DNA of 64,000 nt, from contig BCKQ01000004.1 in the NCBI GenBank assembly GCA_001600695.1, positions 372,001 through 436,000 on the forward strand, given 5' to 3'. The notes under the pieces were generated by a model. It did not search any database and was not told the DNA's origin. It worked only from the letters and a program-made list of their open reading frames with translations. A program made the translations under genes and the position numbers. Positions 42,602 through 51,713 of the stretch are shown piece after piece (positions within the stretch are counted from its first letter, which is position 1; every line of letters starts with the position of its first letter). The DNA is from Ascoidea asiatica. Taxonomy: Eukaryota > Ascomycota > Saccharomycetes > Ascoideales > Ascoideaceae.

Positions 42602-43106
42602 TTATCTATTTACTAAAATTTTTTACACTTACTTTTATTATTACATTTATTATTACATTTATTTTTATTTATTATATTTATTAAGTTCTTTTTTCTGATA
42701 AAGTTATTAGAGATTTTTTTGTAAGATTACTTTAATTTTTGTTTTTTTTTTGTTTTTTGTTTTGTTTTTTAAAATTAAATAACTGTTCTTTAATCATAAT
42801 ATAATTTTTTAAAAACATTTTCAAATTATTTATTTATTTATTTATTTATTATTTTACTTATTTATTTACTATATATATATTATTTTTTACCTATAACTTA
42901 TTCTGAAATGAAATGATAAATTTTTGTTTGACTAATTAAATATTTGTAGAATTGAATTGAAATAAAATGAAATAAAATGAAAGAGAAAGAGAATGAAAAG
43001 AAATGAAGAGAAGTGAATATATAATAATTGCAAGCCATGTATAAAAGTTGATTATAAAAAGAGCGAATTGAAAGATAAAAATAAGCAAATCAAATATAAA
43101 TATTTG
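42602..43106. other. Intergenic between convergent genes
   Basis: 505 bases of extreme A/T simple sequence, with TTTA-unit (42828-42850) and AAATG/AAATA runs (42955-42985). Nothing else seen. Confidence 0.5.
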
Positions 43107-43772
43107 TTAGTTAGTTATGAAGATATATTCTTCTAATAAATGATGTAAACAGGAAATAAGATTGATATCTGCATCAAAAGATTCTTCTTTTGAAAATATT
43201 ATTTTTTTATTCTCATTATTATCAATTTTATCAATTTTATCCTTCTTGATTTCATCAGGGATGTGATTATTATAAATATTTCTATTATCAGTTAAAATTG
43301 TATTTGTATTAATAATATTTGAATTCATAATATTTAAAATTTCATTATCATTAATTGAATTAAATTTTAAAATTGAAGTAAAACTTATAATTAAAGCAAT
43401 TATTAAAGAGAGAAAAAAAATAAAAGAATAAAAAAAAATTAATTTTTTAATTTTTTCATTATTTTTATTTTCTGTTACTGGTTTTGGTAAATTAAATTGA
43501 TTTCTTGAATCTAAATTTGATGAAGTTTTTTTAACTAAAGTTTCTATAAAACTTGATCTTTTTGATTTTGAATTTGATTTTGAATTTGAATTGGAGATTG
43601 AATTTGAAGAATGAATTAAAGGATTAAATGAATGAGATAACTTTTCAAGTTTTTCTTCGTATTCTTCTAATGATTCATCAATTGATTCTTCTATTGAACC
43701 ATTTTGCTCAATATCAAATTCTTTCTGTTGGTTGTGAAGCGCCAAAGAAGCAGATCTTGATCTAGGCGCCAT
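43107..43772 (-). CDS. Single-pass membrane protein of unknown family, paralogue B (221 aa)
   Basis: Paralogue of the 15554-16279 gene, unrecognised otherwise. The start is the ATG at 43770-43772 giving MAPRSRSASL, which matches the RSRSSSL start of paralogue A; an in-frame ATG 22 codons further upstream adds an unmatched stretch. An acidic stretch (EESIDESLEEYEEKLEKL) is unique to B. Shared blocks are SKRSSFIETLVKKT, FNLPKPVTENKNNEKIKKLI, the adjacent hydrophobic segment (about 126-150) and the C-terminal DINLISCLHHLLEEYIFIT. The Asn/Ser linker is variable. Identity between A and B is concentrated in the cytosolic juxtamembrane motif and the far C-terminus, so these are likely the functional sites. 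Confidence 0.8.
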   Translation of the reverse strand: MAPRSRSASLALHNQQKEFDIEQNGSIEESIDESLEEYEEKLEKLSHSFNPLIHSSNSISNSNSKSNSKSKRSSFIETLVKKTSSNLDSRNQFNLPKPVTENKNNEKIKKLIFFYSFIFFLSLIIALIISFTSILKFNSINDNEILNIMNSNIINTNTILTDNRNIYNNHIPDEIKKDKIDKIDNNENKKIIFSKEESFDADINLISCLHHLLEEYIFITN

Positions 43773-44305
43773 TGAAAATAAATGTGAATACTGGAAATGG
43801 AGTGACAAAAGAATGTAAAAGTGCTTCACCAGTGGCAAGAACCAATATGAACTACCAATATGAACTACTACCAGTGTAAACCAATAGAACTAACAGCTTC
43901 TTCTTCTACTAACAGCTTCTTCTATCCAGTATAAATAAGAACAGATTCAGAAGAAGCAGAAAAAGCTGCGTGAGAATCAGCGGGAGGCGTTGCAAGTGGC
44001 GACTTCACTGGGCTTTGATGGAAGCACGTGACTATGGCGCAAAGCTGGTTTACTATAGCAAAGTGTAGATTCAGAGCCTGATTTTAGTATATTTAAATGG
44101 TTTGACTGATTAGGAAACTGAATTTAAAGGTATTTGACGAAGAATCTGGCTTGAGACCCATATGGGAAGTGGGTAATAAAGAGGAGTTATTGAGGCAAAG
44201 AAATATGAAAATAAACATAAGGAAGAAGAAGAAGATCATCAAGAAGAATAAGAATTGTAATAATCAAAAAGAACTAACTAGCTTGTGTAAAAATATCAGA
44301 TAGAT
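43773..44305. promoter_or_regulatory. Divergent promoter, paralogue B / SAM37
   Basis: 533 bases, with direct repeats of ACCAATATGAACT (43841-43853, 43854-43866) and ACTAACAGCTTCTTCT (43889-43904, 43908-43923). A GC-rich block follows (43965-44050) containing CACGTGAC (44025-44032), a Cbf1-type box about 275 bp before SAM37. An A/G-rich stretch (GAAGAAGAAGA, about 44222-44250) precedes the SAM37 ATG. Confidence 0.5.
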
Positions 44306-45364
44306 ATGTTAGAATTATATGTTTGGGGAACAGAAAATAAAGCTTCAACAAATTGTTCAGAATGTATAGCTTCTCTTTTATATTTTAAATTATTTTTACC
44401 AAAAGATTCATTTAAAATCATTCCAACTTCAAAAATTTCAATTTTTTCAATTCTTTATGATTCAAATTTTCCAATTTTAATTCATAATAAAACTTCAATT
44501 AATGGATATATAAATATAATAAATTATTTAAAAAAAACAAAAGAATTTAAAAAATATACTGAATTTGAAGATAATAATTTTGGTAATGATAATGATAATA
44601 ATAATGATTTTGAATTAATGAATTTTGCAATTTTAAATTTTTTAAACACTGAATTAAAATTTTTAACAAATTTTTATTATTATATAAATTTAAAAAATTA
44701 TAATTCTTATACATTATATTTATTTGAAAAAATTTTAAAATTTCCAACTCAATTTTTAATTTTACCAACTTTACGTAATGAATCTTTAAAATTTTGTATA
44801 GATATAATGAATTTAAATTATAAATTTGATAAAAATTTAATTAAAAAATCTAAAATTACTAATGAATCTAAGGATTCTAATGATCCTAAGGAATCAAAGG
44901 AATCTAAGGAACTTATGGAATCTAAAGAATCCAAAGAAATTAAGAAAAAATTAAATCCAAATTCAAATTCTCATTTAAATATAAATAATTTTAGGTTTAT
45001 ACAAATTTTATTATTGAATATAAAAATTTTAAATATTAATAATAATTGTATATATTTAAATGAAAATAATGATAAATTGATTAAAAAAGATTCATCATTA
45101 AATTTTAAATTTGATGATGATAATAATTTAACTTTTCAATTTAAAAAAGATTTTATTAAAGATTATTCAAATGGTTCTAATAATACAATTTTTTTATTTG
45201 GTGATTATATTTCAACTTCAGATATTTTTTTACTTTCAATTTTTTTTACATTAATTAATGAAAATTTACCAGATAAATCAATTGAAAAATTATTAATTTC
45301 AAAATATCCATATATTATATTATATACTAAAAGACTATTCTATCATGTTATTATTCTTGATTAA
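44306..45364 (+). CDS. SAM37: Sam37 (Mas37/Tom37), mitochondrial SAM complex subunit
   Basis: Outer-membrane SAM/TOB subunit that helps insert beta-barrel proteins together with Sam50 and Sam35; metaxin family. The product is 352 aa (yeast 327). The start MLELYVWGTENKAS and the thioredoxin-like strand pattern match Sam37's N-terminus. INGYINIINYL corresponds to the GST-N cis-Pro/substrate loop region of the family. The GST-C-like part has FAILNFLNTELKFLTNFYYYINLKNY and the following FEKILKFPTQFLILPT, which aligns with yeast Sam37 order. A Ser/Lys/Glu insert (about 190-220) is lineage-specific. G+C is strikingly low (4 of 60 bases in 44641-44700). The C-terminal hydrophobic run is weak, as in yeasts where Sam37 is peripheral. 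Confidence 0.88.
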   Translation: MLELYVWGTENKASTNCSECIASLLYFKLFLPKDSFKIIPTSKISIFSILYDSNFPILIHNKTSINGYINIINYLKKTKEFKKYTEFEDNNFGNDNDNNNDFELMNFAILNFLNTELKFLTNFYYYINLKNYNSYTLYLFEKILKFPTQFLILPTLRNESLKFCIDIMNLNYKFDKNLIKKSKITNESKDSNDPKESKESKELMESKESKEIKKKLNPNSNSHLNINNFRFIQILLLNIKILNINNNCIYLNENNDKLIKKDSSLNFKFDDDNNLTFQFKKDFIKDYSNGSNNTIFLFGDYISTSDIFLLSIFFTLINENLPDKSIEKLLISKYPYIILYTKRLFYHVIILD

Positions 45365-45533
45365 CATTCTACTATTTAATAAACAATTATTTATATTATA
45401 TTATATTAAATTAAATGATAGAAAAAAAAAAAAAAGGAATCTAATTATTTATTAAAAATATGGTTTATTACATTTTTCACAAAAAAAAAATACAAAGAAA
45501 GAGAATTAAAATAAAATAAAATAAAATAAAAGA

Positions 45534-46343
45534 TTAAGCTATAGTTGATACAGGTCTTCTATTTGAACTTGAATCGTCATCATCATCATCATAATCATCA
45601 TCATTTTTTGAAGAATCTTCACCATAATATTTATAACCACCTGGAGTTGAATTTATATTAATATTATTTTGAATTAAAATTTTTTCTAATTTTTTTCTTT
45701 GTAAAATTTGCCATCTTGATAATTTTGCATAATCATGTAATTGAAAACCAAAAATTTTTGGTATATATTTTTTTGTTGGATGTGAAGGTACTAAATTTGG
45801 ATAAGTTTGAAAAAACATACCTGGGAAACTAGTACCAAAAAAAGCACCATCAATTTTACTATGTCTTGAAGATTTTGGATTATAAATATCTTCACAACTT
45901 GGACAATATAATTTAACAGGTTGTAATTTTGGTTGATCATTTAAACCAATTGGTAATAAAGGTTGTAAATTACAATAAACTCTTTGACAATAACCAAAAT
46001 CACCACTTTTATATTTTTCTAACATTTTTTGTAAACCACGAGAAGTTATAATATAACGTGCATGAATTAAACCATATAAATATCTTGCTTGAGATTCCAT
46101 TTGTTCTCTAATTCTTGAAGGTTCACTATCATCAATTTTAAAATTATCAGTAATTATATCAATTATATATGAAAGTCTATCAACTTCATTATTAAGACCA
46201 GTTAAATTAAATCTATCAGTTATATATTCTAAATCAATATCACAAAAATATTCATTTCCTTTAGTACCTAAGAACCAATCTACCCAATATTCAGTTGCAT
46301 CACTTGAGAAATCTTCCATATTTAAAGTATCTGGATCTGCCAT
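45534..46343 (-). CDS. CKB2: Casein kinase II regulatory (beta') subunit
   Basis: Regulatory dimer of CK2, a constitutive Ser/Thr kinase in nucleus and cytosol. The product is 269 aa (yeast Ckb2 258). WVDWFLGTKGNEYFCDIDLEYI is the conserved N-terminal acidic helix. The zinc site is C-x4-C (YCQRVYC) plus CPSC. DGAFFGTSFPGMFFQTYP and the IFGFQLH segment form the dimer and catalytic-subunit interface. It lacks the acidic insertion of Ckb1, so Ckb2 is the better match. A C-terminal Asp run follows the family core. Two CACGTG boxes lie in the promoter. Confidence 0.94.
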   Translation of the reverse strand: MADPDTLNMEDFSSDATEYWVDWFLGTKGNEYFCDIDLEYITDRFNLTGLNNEVDRLSYIIDIITDNFKIDDSEPSRIREQMESQARYLYGLIHARYIITSRGLQKMLEKYKSGDFGYCQRVYCNLQPLLPIGLNDQPKLQPVKLYCPSCEDIYNPKSSRHSKIDGAFFGTSFPGMFFQTYPNLVPSHPTKKYIPKIFGFQLHDYAKLSRWQILQRKKLEKILIQNNININSTPGGYKYYGEDSSKNDDDYDDDDDDSSSNRRPVSTIA

Positions 46344-47522
46344 AACTTAAAGTTATCAGTATTATTAATATTGTTATTGTTAATGTTATTATTATTATTA
46401 TTATTATATTTGTGTTTATAATAATTAACTTAATCACAATTACAATACTACTATGGGTATTACTACCTATTATTCTATTACTTCTACTACGTAATTGAAT
46501 ACACTTTTTTTTTTTCATATTCAACAGACCTCTCTTTCGTAACTCACAAGTGAGGGTCTTATCCCTATCCATACTAAATATTGAATATATTAGATATACT
46601 AGTACACGTGATACAAAATAATATACCATGCGCCGTATACTAGCCACTAAATTAAAATACGCCACTACTTACAAAAAAGCAAAGTCACCTGACATTTCAC
46701 GTGTCGTCATAAAATAGTTTAAATTTTAAAGAAAGTACGGATGCGGCTAACGGATAAAGCATTCCCGGCTAACATAACAGAGTTGGCGGAACAGAAAGCG
46801 GAAAGATAGGTGATTAATAAGCGGGCGAGGAAGCCGTCGGGTGTGGTGCATGATTTAGAACAGAACTTAAAGCCCACGCTGTACACGTAAATCTAAAATT
46901 ATCAGCCACCTGCTTTGTGTCTGGAGCGCAATTGCAGTATATTTTGCTGGTTGCAGTATGGTTAGTATGTTTAGGTTGGTGAACCAGTGAATGCAGCATC
47001 GCTCTTGCTCCAATTGTCGTTTAAAACAGAGCATCCCAATATAATAACACAATAATAACACAATAATAACACAATAATAATACAAAAATATAATAATAAG
47101 AAGTATTGACAATGTGAACAACTTCCAATTAAGAGTCCATTTTAATGTACCTGCTTTTATTTATCACTAACTTTACTGCGGTTTTTCAACAGTAAAGCTT
47201 GTAAAAGTACTTTATTAATCTAGTACTGTTTATTCTAAAATTGGATTTTCACTAAGGAAAAGTAACTAAATATTTTTATTATTATTTATTCTTTCGACAA
47301 CGATGAAATAATCAAATAATCAAATAATCAAATAATGAAGTAATGAAATAATGAAATAATGATTATATAAATATCTTCATTTATCTTTACTTTTCGAAAT
47401 CAATTCATTATTATTTCAAAAATTTGGTCTTTTTCTTTCTTTTATTCCTCTCTCTTTTATGATCTAAGATTTCAGGGGTTACCATTCCTTTATTTACTTA
47501 ATCAAATAATAAAAAGATCAAA
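46344..47522. promoter_or_regulatory. Divergent promoter, CKB2 / velvet gene
   Basis: About 1.18 kb. CACGTG boxes lie at 46605-46610 and 46698-46703 (upstream of CKB2). A GC-rich block (46730-47030) has CGG-containing words (GCGGCTAACGGATAAAGC, 46743-46760). An AATAACACAAT tandem run (about 47040-47090) and an AATAATCAAAT run (about 47308-47360) follow. The large promoter is typical of developmental regulators such as velvet genes; no other gene is evident. Confidence 0.5.
46605..46610. promoter_or_regulatory. CACGTG box upstream of CKB2
   Basis: Palindromic E-box of Cbf1/Pho4-type bHLH factors, about 262 bp from the CKB2 ATG. A second copy is at 46698-46703. Assignment to a factor is inference. 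Confidence 0.5.
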
Positions 47523-48457
47523 ATGTACAATAATAAAGAAGATTGTAAGTTATATTAATTCATTTTTACTCAAAAGAATTAAATAAATTCATACTAACAG
47601 TTTATAAATATAAATATAAATTTTATAATTTAGTTGAATATGAATTAATTGTTGTTCAACATCCAGAAAAATCAAGAATGTGTGGTTTAGGTGATAAAGA
47701 TAAAAGAAATGTATCTCCACCATCATGTATAAAATTAATTTTAAAAGATAAATTAACAAAAAAAATTATACCTTCAACAAATATTCTTGATTATAGAAAT
47801 TTTATTTTAATTGCTCAATTATGGGATTCAGATAAAAATATTGATTTAAGTATAGTTAATTCAATTAATCCAATTAATCCTATAAATCAATCAACTCAAT
47901 TGAATTCAAATAAATATAATTTGAATATAATAAATTTAAAAAATGATTCTAATAAATATCAGAATAAAGTTTCAAAAATAAATAAAAAACAAATCACAAT
48001 TAAAAAACCAAAAATAAATTCAAATACTTATATTTATAATAATAATTTAAAAGATAAATCACTTAAATTCGAAAATGGTCCATTAAGAAACTTAAATGGT
48101 GAAATTGTTAAAAATGCAAATCTTATTAAAGATTTATCTGGTAATTATGGCTTATGGTTCATATTTCCTGAAATTTGTGTAAGAGTTGAAGGTTCTTTTA
48201 GATTTAAATTTTCTTTATTTAAAATTGATCAATTTAATAATAATAATAATAATAATAATAAAATAAATAATCAAAATAATATTTCAATTTCAAATTCATT
48301 ATCTGAAATTTTTACAAATTCTTTTAATGTTTATATTCCAAAAGAATTTCCTGGTGTAAATAAAAGTAGTGATTTAATTAAATGTTTTGCCACTCAAGGA
48401 ATTAAAATTCCAATACGAAATAGAGAAAGAAAAAAAAAACAAAAAAATAAAATTTAG
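47523..48457 (+). CDS. velB: Velvet-domain regulator, VelB type (one intron)
   Basis: Velvet proteins are fungal DNA-binding regulators with an NF-kB-like fold. VelB pairs with VeA or VosA to link light, development and secondary metabolism. The exons are 47523-47544 and 47634-48457, 281 aa. The block YELIVVQHPEKSRMCGLGDKD followed by RNVSPPSCIKLIL is the VelB/VosA signature. LIAQLWDSDKNIDLSIV fits VelB's next strand. A ~90-residue Asn/Lys insert replaces VelB's internal Pro/Ser insert. The fold resumes at LNGEIVKNANLIKDLSG, FIFPEICVRVEGSFRFKFSLF, FNVYIPKEFPGV and KCFATQGIKIPIR. The last motif is specific for VelB/VosA C-termini. Velvet genes are reported as absent from Saccharomyces and Candida. 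Confidence 0.92.
47545..47633 (+). other. Intron of the velvet gene (89 bp)
   Basis: GTAAGT donor, perfect TACTAAC branch (in ATACTAACAG, about 47591-47600) and TTTAG acceptor. It joins T|TT (Phe) so that MYNNKEDFEYELIVVQ runs in frame into the velvet domain. Without splicing the domain would lose its first strand. Confidence 0.9.
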
Positions 48458-48900
48458 TAAAACCTATACTATCATATCACTTCTCTTCTTTCTTTCTTTC
48501 TTTTCTTCTTTATCTTCTTATTCAATTTATTCGTGTTTTATTCTTTCATTATTCTTTCATTATTCTTTCATTATTCTATCATTATTATTATAATCCTTCT
48601 ATCATTATTATTATAATCTTTATATCATTATTATTTTCTATTCATTTTTCGATCTGTAATTTATTTTCCGTAGAGATTTATTTGTCTTTATTCATGCGAG
48701 TGTGTAACGTTAACGATAACGTCAAAAAAACAATACCGCAACGTTAACTTTACAATGAAATGAAATCAAATGAAATCAAATCAAATGAAATCAAAGTCAA
48801 GACAAGTCTTACAAGAATAACAATATCATTAGAAAATAAAGATAAATATATAATCACTAGATTCAATAACAATCAATCAATCTTTAATTCATTAGAAACA
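48458..48900. promoter_or_regulatory. Velvet terminator and CNL1 promoter/leader
   Basis: 443 bases. TCATTATT-type repeats (48540-48630), then GTAACGTTAAC (48704-48714) and AACGTTAAC (48740-48748) within 45 bp, then AAATGAAATC repeats (48754-48790). The frame of CNL1 is open upstream to an ATG at 48760, but this part is repeat-derived. Confidence 0.5.
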
Positions 48901-49125
48901 ATGGCAGAAACTGATCACAATGATTCATATTCTATAGCTACCTCTGCTGCTGCTTCATTATCTCAATTAACTATAACTTCCTTAAATACAATCAATAACA
49001 ATGATCAATCTTCTAACAATGATGGAAATTCATTAAAAGATTCAAATAAATTATCAAGTTCTTCATTAAACCATCAACCTTCGGAATCTAATCTTGAAAA
49101 TAATCAAAACAATGCTAATAATAGT

Positions 49126-49160
<35 letters not shown>

Positions 49161-49491
49161 TAATAATGATAATAATGATAATAAGGAAGAAGAAAATGAA
49201 AATGATGATCCTTTAAATGTTAAAAAATTAGCATTAAATTTTGATTATTTAATTTTCAAAATAAATGATCGTATTAAATCATTAGCTGAAAAAACTGAAT
49301 TAAGTGTTTCAAATAAACAAAAAAATATTAATATTTATATAGAAAATGAAATTGATATTGAAATTGAGAAATATAAAATTTTAAATAATGATTTAAATGA
49401 AATTTTAAATGATTTTCAAAAAGTTAAACAAATTGGTATAATTGTTGATGATTTTAAACAAAGAATTAAATCTTTAGAATCAAATATATAA
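48901..49491 (+). CDS. CNL1: BLOC-1 subunit Cnl1
   Basis: Small coiled-coil subunit of the yeast BLOC-1 complex, which acts on endosomes in Rab5/Vps21 regulation. The C-terminal ~95 residues match Cnl1: DDPLNVKKLALNFDYLIFKINDRI, then a Lys/Gln helix, then VKQIGIIVDDFKQRI. This corresponds to yeast DDPL-x3-KL...DYLLYKI...LAIITDTFKERI. The N-terminal ~100 residues are Ser/Asn-rich with a poly-Asn/Asp tract. I prefer the ATG at 48901 (196 aa; MAETDHND, with A at -3). An in-frame ATG at 48760 would give 243 aa, but the extra part is repeat-derived and unlike the family. Confidence 0.85.
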
Positions 49492-49688
49492 AATAAAATA
49501 AATTAATATAAAATTCACTTAAGCGCTTATATTTCTAATATTCTCTCATTTTCTTCGTTTTCTTCATTTTCTTCAATTTGCTCACTTTTTTTCATATAAA
49601 ACAATATTTATTTAACAAATTATTTCAATTAAGCGCCAATAAAATAAATTCATTATTATCATTACATTTATATTAAATTCTTATAAAA

Positions 49689-51713
49689 ATGACAATTAAA
49701 TTAATTTCAGATGAAATATCAAAATCTATTTTAGCTTCTTCCTCACTTTTTTCTTCAGTTTCAATTATTAAAGAATTAATTGAAAATTCAATTGATGCAA
49801 ATTCAACAATAATTATAATTGAATATGATTCGATTTCTGCTGGTTTAAATTATATATCTATTAAAGATAATGGTATTGGAATTTCAAAAATTGATAGAAG
49901 TTTAGTTTGTTATAATTCAACAACTTCAAAAATTAATAAATTTAATGAAATTAATTTATCTTTAAATTCTTTAGGTTTTAGAGGTCAAGCTTTAAATTTC
50001 ATTAGTTCAATTTCAAATATTAATTTAATTTCAAAAACTTCAAAAGATTTAATTTGTGAAAAATGGTCAATTGATAAATTTGGTAAACCAATTAAAAATT
50101 CATTTAAAAATTTATCTGGAAATACAGGTACAACAATAATTATTAAAGATGTTTTTAATGGATTTCCAATAAGAAAAAAATTTTTATTAAAAAAAGTTTC
50201 TTTATTAAATTTAAATATTAAAAAATTAATTATAAATTATAGTTTATTACGAAATAATATCAAATTTATATTAAAATCAGTTAATTTCAAAAATTCAAAT
50301 TCAAAAAATATTATTTATAATAATGATAAATATAAAGATTTGATAATAAATCCAAATACTAATCGAAAACCAATTTTTTTAAATATTTTAAATATTTTGA
50401 ATACTAATATGGATACAAAAGTGAAATTAAATTTAAATGCAAACCTAATTGAATTAAAAGATTTTGAATTCAGTATTATCAATGATAACAATAAAGAAAG
50501 TTTTTGGAAAATTAGTTTTATTTTACCTAAAAAAAATTATTTAAAAGCTATCTCAAATTTAAAACCATTAATGGTTTTAGGATTTAATAATAGATATTTA
50601 AATATTTCACTTTCATTTGGTAAAAAAATTCAAAATTTATTCAAAGAAATATATGAAAATAAATTAAATTTATGGTTTTTAAATTTAAAATGTTTAAATT
50701 ATTTAGAAGGTGATTTAAATATTGAGCCTGAAAAAGATGATATAATTATAAATGATATTGAAATTATTCTTGTAAAAATATCAGAAATAATTAAGAGTAT
50801 TAGTGAAGAGAAAGGTAATATAGTAAAAGATTTAAAGGAATCAGATGATTCTTATAACAGTAGAGAAAATAAAATTATCATAAGAAATTTTTTAGAAAAT
50901 GAAATTGATAAAGGCATTTTCAAACAAAGAGAATTAAATTCACTGTCAAATACAAATGAAGATTTAAAAATCAAAGAAATTTTAACTGTAGAAAGATCTT
51001 CCACACTTTTATTACTGAATGAAAAAAAACAAATTGAAGAGATACTGGAGGAAGAGGAACCAGAACAAAAAATAGAGTTAATAGAAGATAAAGATAAATC
51101 AATTGATGATGAAAAAGATTGGAGTTTTAATATGATTGATAGCGTTATGAGTGAAGAAAGCTCATTGATTGAAAATGAAAATGAATTAGAATATACTTTT
51201 AATAATAATACAACATTTTTTGAAAATGAAGAGGATCTTAATGAAGATTTTAAAATTTCAAAAAATTTAACAATTTCTAATCCATTTATTCTTTTTAAAA
51301 TGAATCAATCAGATTCAATAATTTCTGAGAAAAATTTCAAAAAATTAAAAAAAAGAAAATCAAAAGAATTTGAATTAGAAAATGTAAGTCAAATTGAATT
51401 ACCGAATAAAATTCAAAAATTTAATAAAAATAAAAAGAATAAGTTAAATAAATTTGAAAAAATTCTTGATATTAAATCTATAAATTTTGAAACAAATAAA
51501 TTTAATAATTGGAAAGAAGAATTAATCAAACTTTCAAGGAATAAGAAATTTGAATTGTTCTTAGAAAGCTCTTTTGATCTTGATTTAAATTACAATAATA
51601 AAAATAATGCTGATAAGAATATTCATGAATTATTTAATTCAATTGGAAGAATTACTGAAATTAAATTGAGTAAGGAAGGATGGAATTCAATTGAGATTTC
51701 ACCAGAGCCATAA
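49689..51713 (+). CDS. MLH2: MutL homologue, MLH2 type
   Basis: GHKL ATPase of the mismatch-repair MutL family. The product is 674 aa (yeast Mlh2 695). The N-terminal ATPase has motif I IIKELIENSIDA (residues ~26-37, with the catalytic Glu and Mg-binding Asn), motif II IKDNGIGI, TSKI and motif III LGFRGQAL; the usual GFRGEAL has Glu where this has Gln. GNTGTTIIIKDVF is motif IV. A transducer domain follows, then a long Glu/Lys-rich linker with three CTG codons (50943, 51015, 51045). The C-terminus lacks the DQHAxxExE endonuclease motif of Pms1/Mlh3. That, the length and the divergence point to MLH2. Mlh2 pairs with Mlh1 and modulates gene-conversion tract length. Confidence 0.8.
   Translation: MTIKLISDEISKSILASSSLFSSVSIIKELIENSIDANSTIIIIEYDSISAGLNYISIKDNGIGISKIDRSLVCYNSTTSKINKFNEINLSLNSLGFRGQALNFISSISNINLISKTSKDLICEKWSIDKFGKPIKNSFKNLSGNTGTTIIIKDVFNGFPIRKKFLLKKVSLLNLNIKKLIINYSLLRNNIKFILKSVNFKNSNSKNIIYNNDKYKDLIINPNTNRKPIFLNILNILNTNMDTKVKLNLNANLIELKDFEFSIINDNNKESFWKISFILPKKNYLKAISNLKPLMVLGFNNRYLNISLSFGKKIQNLFKEIYENKLNLWFLNLKCLNYLEGDLNIEPEKDDIIINDIEIILVKISEIIKSISEEKGNIVKDLKESDDSYNSRENKIIIRNFLENEIDKGIFKQRELNSLSNTNEDLKIKEILTVERSSTLLLLNEKKQIEEILEEEEPEQKIELIEDKDKSIDDEKDWSFNMIDSVMSEESSLIENENELEYTFNNNTTFFENEEDLNEDFKISKNLTISNPFILFKMNQSDSIISEKNFKKLKKRKSKEFELENVSQIELPNKIQKFNKNKKNKLNKFEKILDIKSINFETNKFNNWKEELIKLSRNKKFELFLESSFDLDLNYNNKNNADKNIHELFNSIGRITEIKLSKEGWNSIEISPEP

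Noticed and set aside
46814-47121. Overlapping minus-strand ORFs before CKB2/velvet
   Set aside because: Arise from a GC patch and AATAACAC repeats; different frames overlap and none is conserved.
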